This document shows positions 24,498 through 31,915 of a DNA stretch of 37,303 nt, piece by piece. Each line of letters opens with the position of its first letter. Position 1 is the first letter of the stretch. The translations under genes were made by a program, and so were the position numbers. The stretch comes from UMGS1601 sp964617585 (GTDB taxonomy: Bacteria; Bacillota; Clostridia; Oscillospirales; Ruminococcaceae), in the NCBI GenBank assembly GCA_964617585.1, contig CAZTXS010000014.1, positions 1 to 37,303 on the forward strand. The letters are read 5' to 3'. The notes under the pieces were generated by a model. The model did no database searches and had not been told where the DNA came from. It saw only the letters and a program-made list of their open reading frames with translations.

Positions 24498-25265
24498 TTA
24501 CCGCCTTATGATTCTTTTTATATCTCTCGCCTTGCCGGTATGCTCGTCAAAGTCGACTACAACTCCGTTTATAAAGCATGGATTTGTACTTTCCTTAAAC
24601 ATGACGGGATAATGAAATTTCATTTTTGAAGTCGCAATATCGCTGTCAACCCCTAAAACAGAACGCTCGGGACCTGTCATACCTACATCGGTGATGTAAG
24701 CCGTGTGATTATCCAGAATCATTTCATCGGCAGTCTGAACATGGGTGTGCGTTCCGAAAACACCTGTTACACGTCCCGAAAGATAATGCCCCATGCACTT
24801 TTTTTCGGCGGTCGCTTCAGCATGAAAATCGATAAATATATTGGGAGTAGATATAGACGACAACGCTTTGTCAACAGCCGTAAAGGGATTGTCTATCGGC
24901 TCTAAGTATACCACGCCCATCAGATTTATAAAAGCAATCTGCGTTCTTCCCGCATCAAGAATGTAAACGCCCTTGCCTATCACTCCGTCAGGATAATTCA
25001 AAGGTCTTAGAAGATAGTCGCACTCATCAAATATATGAACCGAATCCCTTCTCTGGAACGAATGGTTTCCTGTTGTAATAACATCTGCGCCGCATTCAGT
25101 AAGCATATCAAGCGACGCTTTGGTTATTCCGTTACCGGGTGCGGAGTTCTCACCGTTTATAACTAATATATCAGCCTCGTATTCCTTTTTTAGGTCAAAT
25201 ATATGTCCGGCTAAAAACTTACATCCCTGCTTTGAAACAACATCGCCGATAAACATTAACTTCAT
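24498..25265 (-). CDS. YmdB-family metallophosphoesterase (TIGR00282)
   Basis: The ATG at 25265 gives 255 residues and sits 5 bp after AGGGTGG; the in-frame GTG at 25274 overlaps that site. Metal-binding blocks are MFIGDVV, INGENSAPGNGIT, TTGNHSF, FHAEATAEK and FGTHTHVQTAD, which together define the YmdB calcineurin-like phosphoesterases. The B. subtilis member hydrolyses 2',3'-cyclic nucleotides and affects biofilm and motility gene expression. Length is typical. It follows the histidine kinase gene by 29 bp, so it is co-transcribed with the two-component system. In many Firmicutes ymdB follows rny; that neighbour is absent here. Confidence 0.9.
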   Translation of the reverse strand: MKLMFIGDVVSKQGCKFLAGHIFDLKKEYEADILVINGENSAPGNGITKASLDMLTECGADVITTGNHSFQRRDSVHIFDECDYLLRPLNYPDGVIGKGVYILDAGRTQIAFINLMGVVYLEPIDNPFTAVDKALSSISTPNIFIDFHAEATAEKKCMGHYLSGRVTGVFGTHTHVQTADEMILDNHTAYITDVGMTGPERSVLGVDSDIATSKMKFHYPVMFKESTNPCFINGVVVDFDEHTGKARDIKRIIRR

Positions 25266-25294
25266 ATGTTCCACCCTGATCTTTAAAACTGTGT

Positions 25295-26830
25295 TTATTT
25301 TCTGTCACGTTTGTCTTTTTTATGCTTTTCACCGCTTTTTTCTTCAATAGCCAAAGAGTTTTTCAACGGCTTTGCTTTTGTTATTTCAAACCAGAACATA
25401 GAACCCTTGCCCTCCTCGCTTGAAACTCCAAACGGAAACCTGTGAGAATTGAGAACGCCTTTAACTATAGAAAGTCCTATACCTGTTCCCACCTTGTCGC
25501 GAGCTACCTTTTTATCACGGTAATACCTGTCAAAAACAAGCGGCATAAGCTCTTTTGAAATGCCTTTTCCGTGGTCTATTACCTCAATTCTTACGCTGTC
25601 CTTCTTGTTTATCTGACGAATGATAACCGTCTTATCATCGCCGCAGTAATTAACGGCATTATTTATGAGGTTATACAAAACCTGCTCAATTTTAGGTTCA
25701 TCGGCATAGCAGATTCTGTCCTCGTCTTTATAATAAAGGATATTATATCCGTCACGCTCTATAAGAATTTTATACCTTGACAAGACGTCCTCAATTTTTT
25801 CAACTACCGAAAACTCCGTCATTGAAAGCTCAGCATTTGAACTTTCAAGCTTGGACAGCTCCAGAATATCATTAACAAGATATGCAAGCCTGTCAGACTC
25901 GTCAATTATAACCTGAATATGCTCGGCACGCTTCTTTGGATTATCCCCCGAGAGATCCCGTATCATTTCAGCATAAGCTTTTACCATTGTAAGCGGAGTT
26001 CTCAAATCATGCGATACGTTCGCAATAAGATCACGCCTTAAATCTGTTACCTTTTTAACCTCCTGCCCTGCGTGGTTCAGCACATCTGAAAGCTCCTGCG
26101 CCTCTTCATAACCATCGCCGTCAAATTTAACATCGTAATTTCCCTTGGCAAACTCCTTCGCCGATTCTGTTATTTTAATAATAGGCTTGGATATCTTCTT
26201 GGAAATAAATAAAGCTATGATAAATGCAAGCTCAAACAAGATAAAGGTTATAAGCAAAAGCTGTTCTTTAATGATTTTAGTTGAAGAATCAACCGGTTCA
26301 ATCTGGCTTTCCAAGTATAGCAGCTTCTGCTGACCGAAATAGTCAACCTTAATAACATAAAACAGCTCTTTGATATCGGTTTCTTTATTTTTATATATTG
26401 TTGAAAAGCTGTCCTCGCCGCTGTTTAAAAGCTTATTTCTGAACTTATATATATATTGACCGAATTCATTCTCAATGTCTGCGTTAAAATATGAAAACCT
26501 GCCCAAATAATTTGCCTTATGCTCAACGTTGCCCAGCATATCGGTAATCAAAACCGTTGCGCTGTTTTTGAAAGCTAAATTGTTTATAAGTCCGTCCAAG
26601 TCCTCCGATTCAATATTATCTGCAATTTGCTCCGCACATTTCTTAAGATCTCTAACCTTCATAGACTGGTAGTACATCTCAATAAAAAAATACTGAAAAA
26701 GCCACAGCAGCATCAAAATTATTACTGTGAACACCATAAAGCAAATCCATACATATGTTCCCAGGCTTTTCGGCTTTTTAACGGGTGCCGAATAATTATC
26801 AGCTTTGTTTCTTTTAAATAATTTTTTCAA
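25295..26830 (-). CDS. Sensor histidine kinase with HAMP domain
   Basis: 511 residues: TM1 (about 25-47), an extracytoplasmic sensor of about 140 residues, TM2 (about 191-210), HAMP, HisKA with phospho-acceptor His274 in SHDLRTPLT, and a HATPase with NLINNAVNYC, DHGKGI and VGTGIGLSIV. The C-terminus ends in a very Lys-rich tail. The architecture is that of a class I PhoR/WalK-like kinase, but without a PAS domain. It starts at a TTG that overlaps the last 17 bp of the response regulator gene, so the two are translationally coupled. The stimulus is unknown. Confidence 0.92.
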   Translation of the reverse strand: MKKLFKRNKADNYSAPVKKPKSLGTYVWICFMVFTVIILMLLWLFQYFFIEMYYQSMKVRDLKKCAEQIADNIESEDLDGLINNLAFKNSATVLITDMLGNVEHKANYLGRFSYFNADIENEFGQYIYKFRNKLLNSGEDSFSTIYKNKETDIKELFYVIKVDYFGQQKLLYLESQIEPVDSSTKIIKEQLLLITFILFELAFIIALFISKKISKPIIKITESAKEFAKGNYDVKFDGDGYEEAQELSDVLNHAGQEVKKVTDLRRDLIANVSHDLRTPLTMVKAYAEMIRDLSGDNPKKRAEHIQVIIDESDRLAYLVNDILELSKLESSNAELSMTEFSVVEKIEDVLSRYKILIERDGYNILYYKDEDRICYADEPKIEQVLYNLINNAVNYCGDDKTVIIRQINKKDSVRIEVIDHGKGISKELMPLVFDRYYRDKKVARDKVGTGIGLSIVKGVLNSHRFPFGVSSEEGKGSMFWFEITKAKPLKNSLAIEEKSGEKHKKDKRDRK

Positions 26831-27491
26831 ACTTATAACCCATTCCTCTCAGCGTAACTATAAGGCTTCTGTATTGGCCCAAACTGTTTCTGAGCATTTT
26901 AATGTGCGTATCAACAGTTCTGTCATCGCCGTAGAAGTCGTATCCCCAGACTTCCTCTAAAAGCTTGTCCCTTGACAGGGCAATGTTCATGTTTTTCACA
27001 AGATAGAACAAAAGGTCATACTCTTTCGGCGTCATAGACACTCTTTCGCCGTCTATTAAAACCTCTCTGGCTGTGAAATTGATAGTAAGACCCTTATATT
27101 TTATTACGTCTTCTTTCGTATTTACAGAGCTTACTCTGCTAATTACGGCTCTTATTCTAGCCATAAGCTCCTTAGGCGAAAATGGCTTAACGACATAATC
27201 GTCAACGCCAAGCTCGAATCCGAAAAGCTTGTCGTACTCTTCCCCTCTTGCCGAAAGCATAATAACCGGCACTGCGCTTGTTTTTCTTATCTCGCGAACG
27301 GCTGAATAACCGTCGAGCTTAGGCATCATAATATCCATAATAATGATACTTATATCTTCATTTTCAGATACCTTCTTGACAGCTTCCATTCCATCGCCTG
27401 CCTCAAGCACGTCAAAGCCCTCAAATTCAGCATATTCACGTACAACTTCCCGTATTTTCTTTTCATCGTCAACTATAAGTATTTTTGCCAT
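26814..27491 (-). CDS. OmpR/PhoB-family response regulator
   Basis: The ATG at 27491 (MAKILIVDDE) gives 225 residues and follows AAAGGAAGTG. The ATG 24 bp upstream would include that site. The receiver domain (about 1-115) has acidic Asp8/Asp9, phospho-acceptor Asp53 in IIIMDIMMPKLDG, and the Lys of VVKPFSPKEL. The C-terminal winged helix (about 127-224) has MTPKEYDLLFYLVKN and DDRTVDTHIKMLRNSLG. It controls transcription with the kinase that overlaps its 3' end. The third gene of the operon is the YmdB-like phosphoesterase. Confidence 0.94.
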   Translation of the reverse strand: MAKILIVDDEKKIREVVREYAEFEGFDVLEAGDGMEAVKKVSENEDISIIIMDIMMPKLDGYSAVREIRKTSAVPVIMLSARGEEYDKLFGFELGVDDYVVKPFSPKELMARIRAVISRVSSVNTKEDVIKYKGLTINFTAREVLIDGERVSMTPKEYDLLFYLVKNMNIALSRDKLLEEVWGYDFYGDDRTVDTHIKMLRNSLGQYRSLIVTLRGMGYKFEKII

Positions 27492-27553
27492 AATGTTTTC
27501 ACACTTCCTTTTCATATTATGTCTTTATTATTCATAGTTTTTTCCATTATTAC

Positions 27554-27692
27554 ACGACTTATGTACTCCGCCTATAAGTCGTCGGTTTGCATTTACACTT
27601 TTCACAGGGGAATTAATCCCCCGCTTAAAAGCCTAACGGCTATTTTGCTCCTTATTAAACACTATCACTTATTTGTGTAAATTAAGTGATAG
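27554..27692. other. Hairpin cluster, possible IS200/IS605-type end or structured RNA
   Basis: The 356-bp gap 27492-27847 has no gene. It holds a 9-bp perfect repeat ACGACTTAT/ATAAGTCGT (27554-27562 with 27574-27582), a GGGG-aattaat-CCCC stem (27607-27621), AAGCC-taac-GGCT with A/T flanks (27629-27641), and a 10-bp perfect stem CTATCACTTA/TAAGTGATAG (27662-27671 with 27683-27692). Such short hairpins in series resemble IS200/IS605 ends or tnpB-associated RNA, but no transposase or tnpB frame is present. Low confidence in identity. Confidence 0.35.
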
Positions 27693-27720
27693 GAATAAAA
27701 AACCTTTACTTCAAATCATA

Positions 27721-27749
27721 TTGACACGAATTATTAAATTAATTATAAT
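27721..27749 (+). promoter_or_regulatory. Consensus promoter of the hemolysin III-like gene
   Basis: TTGACA (27721-27726), a 17-bp spacer and TATAAT (27744-27749). The leader is about 90 nt and includes a small hairpin TATTCC/GGAATA just before the start codon. Confidence 0.82.
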
Positions 27750-27847
27750 GTAATTATAATATAAAGACAACAATAATACAATAAAATATTTAAAAGACCG
27801 TCAAAATTAAGAAAGGGGTATATTCCGGCTAGGAATATTATAATAAA

Positions 27848-28549
27848 ATGGCTGATAAGAAATATTATACCGTAATCAACGGCGATGTTGACAAGAAGGC
27901 TGATTTTCAAGAGGAAGAAAAAAAGTATTCTCTCGGCGAGGAAATATTCAACAGCATTTCACACGGCACAGGAAGTCTTTTGTCCATTGCAGGAACTGTT
28001 ATACTAATAATCTTTGCCGCAATCAACTTAAATGTTTGGGGAATTGTTTCATCAGCGGTCTACGGAGCTTCGCTGATAATACTCTACTCAATGTCCACTC
28101 TGTATCACGCAATCACAAATAAAAGAGCCAAAAACTTTTTCAGAATAATGGATCATAATACAATATTCTTTCTTATAGCGGGTACATACACGCCGTTCAC
28201 ATTAGTTTCCCTTAGAGGTACTCTGGGCTGGATACTGTTCGGAATTGTATGGGGAGCTGCAATAATAGGTATAGTTTTAAACTCAATTAATCTTGAAAAG
28301 TTCAAGATTCCGTCTGTTATATGCTATATTCTTATGGGGTGGGTAATAGCTATTGCTTTCAGACCGCTTTACAATTCCGTTCCGAAAACATCGTTTATTT
28401 TCCTGATTCTCGGCGGAGTATTATATACAGTGGGAATCATCTTCTATGCGATAAAAAGGATAAAATACTTTCACTCGATATGGCATTTATTCACAATAGG
28501 CGGAAGCGTTTTTCACTATTTCTCGGTTCTTTTGATTATGATGCAGTAG
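27848..28549 (+). CDS. Hemolysin III / TrhA (PAQR-like) membrane protein
   Basis: The 233-residue protein has a charged N-terminus of about 30 residues and seven predicted membrane helices. HlyIII/PAQR signatures are present: SISHGTG, YSMSTLYHA, IMDHNTIFFLIAGTYTPF and the C-terminal FHSIWHLFTIGGSVFHYFSV, whose His residues form the metal site. In bacteria such proteins affect membrane fluidity or fatty-acid homeostasis; haemolysis is not implied by homology alone. The ribosome binding site is unusual: AGGAAT lies about 13 bp from the ATG within a small inverted repeat. It is a single-gene unit with a terminator at 28604-28629. Confidence 0.9.
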   Translation: MADKKYYTVINGDVDKKADFQEEEKKYSLGEEIFNSISHGTGSLLSIAGTVILIIFAAINLNVWGIVSSAVYGASLIILYSMSTLYHAITNKRAKNFFRIMDHNTIFFLIAGTYTPFTLVSLRGTLGWILFGIVWGAAIIGIVLNSINLEKFKIPSVICYILMGWVIAIAFRPLYNSVPKTSFIFLILGGVLYTVGIIFYAIKRIKYFHSIWHLFTIGGSVFHYFSVLLIMMQ

Positions 28550-28603
28550 CAGTTTTTCTAAAATTAAGCTTTATTACTATTCGTAACAAACCTTATAAGA
28601 CAA

Positions 28604-28629
28604 AACCCGATGTATTCAAACATCGGGTT
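28604..28629. terminator. Terminator after the hemolysin III-like gene
   Basis: A perfect 10-bp stem AACCCGATGT/ACATCGGGTT with a 6-nt loop. Short T-rich stretches on both strands make it probably bidirectional, also serving the convergent LRR gene. Confidence 0.75.
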
Positions 28630-28646
28630 AATTTTATGCTCACTTA

Positions 28647-28690
28647 GCAGGGATGACCCCTGCACGCTCTTTGTCTGCTTTTGGGAAGTT
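28647..28690. repeat. Structured repeat R2, degenerate copy
   Basis: GCAGGG...CCCTGC hairpin (28647-28663) followed by TCTGCTTTTGGGAAGTTT. It is clearly related to 31765-31845, where the equivalent reads GCAGGGG...CCCCTGC and TCTGCCTTTTGAGAAGTTT. Both lie just downstream of minus-strand genes with FnIII tails. Confidence 0.5.
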
Positions 28691-28724
28691 TAATATATGT
28701 TAAAGTTCGGAAAACGTCAGCCTT

Positions 28725-31643
28725 TTACTTTACTTTCACCTTACGCAGCTTCTTATTCCACTTGCTGTAAACCTTTTTAGCTTTGCCGTACTTATCTTTA
28801 TATGTAGCGTATGCTCTTACTCGTACATAGTAAGTCTTTTTCCTCTTAATCTTCTTGCCCTTGATAACAAGCTTCTTCTTAGCGGTAAGCTTATCATAAA
28901 TAATTTTTTTCTTCTTAAACTTCTTATTTTTAGAAACCTGTACCTGATAGCCTTTAGCTTTCTTTACCTTTTTCCATGAAACCGTTATCTTTTTCTTAGC
29001 CTTGCTCTTGACCTTTAGCTTGGTTATCTTCGCTTGTTTCATGGCTTTCTTAGCGGCTTTTTTATCTTTAGCTACTTGCTTTGCGCTTCTGGTTGTTTTA
29101 GTCCGGGCTTTAGAGGCAGTTGATTTAGCAGTTGTCTTTTTAGTTGAACTTACATAACCGCATATTGTGCAGACTCCATCTTTAAAGGTATGTCCGGTTG
29201 CCGGAATCACTTCAGTATATGTATCTCCGCATAGGCTGCAGGTATACATAATTACACCGTCTTCTGTGCAGGTTGCAGGAGTTTTAATTTCATATTTATA
29301 ATCATGTCTACAAATTAATTCATATTTAATTCTATTGTCAATTGCATATTGCTCTGCATAACTTCCTTCATAACATTTAAGTACTAAATTATCACAATTA
29401 TAAAAAGCACGATATCCGATACTCGTTACACTTTCGGGTATTATTAAACTTGTTAGCCTTGCTAAGCCTGAAAATGCATAATCTCCAATAGTTGTTACGC
29501 TGTCAGGTATAGTTACGTTTCTCATAACCGTGCAATTTGCAAAGGCATAATCTCCAATACTTACTACGCCATCTGATATTATTACTGTTTTTAATTTATC
29601 GGAACAATTATAAAACGCATAATCTCCTATACTGGATACACTTCCGGGTATTGTCACATTTAATATGGTGCTGCAACCTTCAAACGCACAATCTCCAATA
29701 GCCGTTGCACTTTCAGGTATTACAACTTTAACGCCGGATGTTGTTCCGTCAATAAGAATTCCATTGACAATAACCAAGGAATCTTCATTTTGCTTATTTT
29801 TAAGCCAAGGTGTTCCAACAAATGCGTATCTTCCTATACTTGTTACACTATCAGGTATTGTTACACTTGTCAAAGCTTCACAGTCTTTAAATGCACCGCT
29901 TCCGATACTTATTACACTGCTTGGAAGTGATACGCTTGATAAATTTTCAAGTCCGTAAAATGCATAATCTCCAATGCTCGATACTAAATATCCGTCAATA
30001 GTTTCCGTAATATTAATATTCTCAGGATCACCATAATAACCTGATATTTTAGTTGTTCCATCTTCTAAAACTGTATATAAAAATTCGCTGCTTGACTTAT
30101 TTAAAATCTCGTACTTAATGTCATTATCTATTGCATATTGTTCAGCATAACTACCCTTATAGCATTTTATTGTCACGTCGTCACTTTTATAAAATGCACT
30201 GCTTGATATATTTGTTACACTGCTTGGTATTGTTACGCTTTTTAAATTTTCACACCATGCAAATGTATCCTCTTCAATACTTGTTAAGCTGTCAGGTAAT
30301 ATTACGTTTATTAAGCTGTCACAGCCGTAAAACGCATCTATCCCAATGACTTTTACGCTATTTGGAATTATAATGCTGATTAAGCTTTCACAATTTACAA
30401 AAGCATAATCCCCGATACTTGTTATAGTACTCGGTAAATATATTCTTTTTACATTTTTACAGTCATAAAATACACGATTTTCAATTTCCGTAACACTGCT
30501 TGGAATTGTTATACTGGTTATCAAATCACAGCCGGAAAATGCATTTCCTGCAATGCTTGTTACCGTATCAGGTATTATAACATCACCGCTGCAAAGCGTT
30601 TCATTTACATCTATAAGTCTGTTATTAATAATAACTAAGGGTACATTAATTTCCTCGTTTTCAAGCCAAAGCGTACCCGAAAAAGCGTTCCTTCCAATGC
30701 TTATATCCCCATTAGGAATAATTACTGTTCCTAAGCTAACACAATCAACAAACGCATTATTTCCAATGCTAATTATATTTTCTCCTATTGTTACTTTTTT
30801 TAAGGATTTACAATATCCGAATGCCAGATTTCCTATGGTTTCTACATTTATTGATAATTCAGTCAAGCCATTGCAGTATGCAAAAGTACAATTACCGATG
30901 CTTTTTACGCTGTCGGGAATTACAATACTTTTTAAGCTTTCACACTCATAAAAAGCATAATTTACAATACTTGTCACACCGTCGGGTATTTCAACATCAC
31001 CGCTGCATTTTGTCCCGTCTACAACAATTCCGTTAACAATAACCAAAGGATCTTCTTCTTGCTTATTTGCAAGCCAAGATGTGCCGGAAAACGCATATTC
31101 TCCAATGCTTGTCACGCTTTTTGGAATTTTAATGCTTATTAAGCTTGTACAAGAAGAAAATGTATTTTTTTCAATGCTTTTTACGCTTTCAGGGATTTCA
31201 ATACTTGTTAAGCTTGTACAGGAAGCAAACACATACTCGCCAAGACTTGTTACACTATCAGGTATTGTAACACTTGTTAAGCTTGAACATTTGCTCATTG
31301 AAGATGAACCAATGCTTGATACAGTATCGGGTATTGATATGCTTGTCATTTTACTCAAACCATAAAACGCACAATTTCCTATACTCGTCACACCTGATTT
31401 TATAACAACACTTGTTACACTAACATCACACCACCACGATGTATGAGTACCCCAATAGGCATAATCATTCATATCCCCTGTTCCGGAAATTGTAAGCGTG
31501 CCGTTACTATCAATAGACCATGTTAAATCAGTACCGCAAGTACCGCTTGTCGTTTCTTCCGCTTTCGTTACAATTGGTACTGAACCTATAATACCAATTG
31601 ACAACATTAACGCTGTAAGCAATGATAAAATTCTTTTTTTCAT
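28725..31643 (-). CDS. Secreted BspA-type leucine-rich repeat protein with basic FnIII tail
   Basis: The 972-residue protein has a signal peptide (about 1-28, cleavage near TKA), then many BspA/LRR_5 repeats (about 60-775) built on variants of SLTSVTIPDSVTSIGDYAF, with irregular insertions (LVIVNGI..., CYKGSYAEQYAIDN). A Cys-rich segment (about 777-830: TCTEDGVIMYTCSLCG, CTICGY) follows, then a Ser/Thr/Lys linker and the basic FnIII-like domain (about 868-972). BspA-type LRR proteins mediate adhesion or protein binding at the surface. AGAGGGA precedes the ATG. The last 350 bp of its module are identical to the GH43 gene at 33983-34332. It follows the GH30 gene after a 236-bp gap containing repeat R2, so it may have its own promoter, which I could not identify. 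Confidence 0.88.
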   Translation of the reverse strand: MKKRILSLLTALMLSIGIIGSVPIVTKAEETTSGTCGTDLTWSIDSNGTLTISGTGDMNDYAYWGTHTSWWCDVSVTSVVIKSGVTSIGNCAFYGLSKMTSISIPDTVSSIGSSSMSKCSSLTSVTIPDSVTSLGEYVFASCTSLTSIEIPESVKSIEKNTFSSCTSLISIKIPKSVTSIGEYAFSGTSWLANKQEEDPLVIVNGIVVDGTKCSGDVEIPDGVTSIVNYAFYECESLKSIVIPDSVKSIGNCTFAYCNGLTELSINVETIGNLAFGYCKSLKKVTIGENIISIGNNAFVDCVSLGTVIIPNGDISIGRNAFSGTLWLENEEINVPLVIINNRLIDVNETLCSGDVIIPDTVTSIAGNAFSGCDLITSITIPSSVTEIENRVFYDCKNVKRIYLPSTITSIGDYAFVNCESLISIIIPNSVKVIGIDAFYGCDSLINVILPDSLTSIEEDTFAWCENLKSVTIPSSVTNISSSAFYKSDDVTIKCYKGSYAEQYAIDNDIKYEILNKSSSEFLYTVLEDGTTKISGYYGDPENINITETIDGYLVSSIGDYAFYGLENLSSVSLPSSVISIGSGAFKDCEALTSVTIPDSVTSIGRYAFVGTPWLKNKQNEDSLVIVNGILIDGTTSGVKVVIPESATAIGDCAFEGCSTILNVTIPGSVSSIGDYAFYNCSDKLKTVIISDGVVSIGDYAFANCTVMRNVTIPDSVTTIGDYAFSGLARLTSLIIPESVTSIGYRAFYNCDNLVLKCYEGSYAEQYAIDNRIKYELICRHDYKYEIKTPATCTEDGVIMYTCSLCGDTYTEVIPATGHTFKDGVCTICGYVSSTKKTTAKSTASKARTKTTRSAKQVAKDKKAAKKAMKQAKITKLKVKSKAKKKITVSWKKVKKAKGYQVQVSKNKKFKKKKIIYDKLTAKKKLVIKGKKIKRKKTYYVRVRAYATYKDKYGKAKKVYSKWNKKLRKVKVK
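28750..29099 (-). repeat. Shared FnIII-tail coding repeat, copy in LRR gene
   Basis: 350 bp read as identical, with no indel, to 33983-34332 (constant offset 5233). It encodes most of the lysine-rich FnIII-like tail, from the RSAK region to the SKWNK strand. The sequences diverge on both sides. Confidence 0.9.
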
Positions 31644-31764
31644 ACTTTTCCCTCTTTCTAATTAACAAATTAAGCAGCGTAACGCCAACTAGAAGCTGGA
31701 TATTTAGAAACTAGATGGGTTAAAATCCGCCGTTGTACAAGTTCTAATACTTATCAAACTCCCT

Positions 31765-31845
31765 AAAGGCAGACTGAGTGCAGGGGCGACCCCTGCACTC
31801 AGTCCGGTAGCGTAACGCTGCATTCGGTCTGCCTTTTGAGAAGTT
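31765..31845. repeat. Structured repeat R2, full copy (multi-arm hairpin)
   Basis: A 15-bp perfect hairpin GACTGAGTGCAGGGG/CCCCTGCACTCAGTC (31772-31786 with 31790-31804, loop CGA) is followed by a TAGCG/CGCTG hairpin. Both are enclosed by AAAGGCAGAC (31765-31774) and GTCTGCCTTT (31827-31836), so a three-way or cruciform fold is possible. It lies just beyond the minus-strand GH30 stop and may also terminate transcription. Confidence 0.65.
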
Positions 31846-31915
31846 TAATATATGTTAAAGTTCGGAAAACGTCAGCCTTTTACTTTACTTTCACCTTACG
31901 CAGCTTCTTATTCCA
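31840..31915 (-). repeat. 3'-end repeat shared by the GH30 and LRR genes
   Basis: 76 bp identical to 28685-28760 (offset 3155). It spans the last 12 codons plus stop and 40 bp of 3' untranslated sequence, so the shared block includes non-coding DNA. Confidence 0.88.

Noticed and set aside
27600..27660. c-di-GMP riboswitch (GEMM) suggested by a CACAGGGG string
   Set aside because: The conserved GEMM core and the second helix with its tetraloop receptor are not present.
29665..31365. Several plus-strand open frames within the LRR gene
   Set aside because: They are complements of the repetitive LRR coding sequence; their mutual similarity comes from the repeats on the other strand.
28725..31643. 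CRISPR-like array from the regular repeats
   Set aside because: The periodicity is the LRR coding repeat, with variable units and an open frame; there are no constant repeats with unique spacers and no cas genes.
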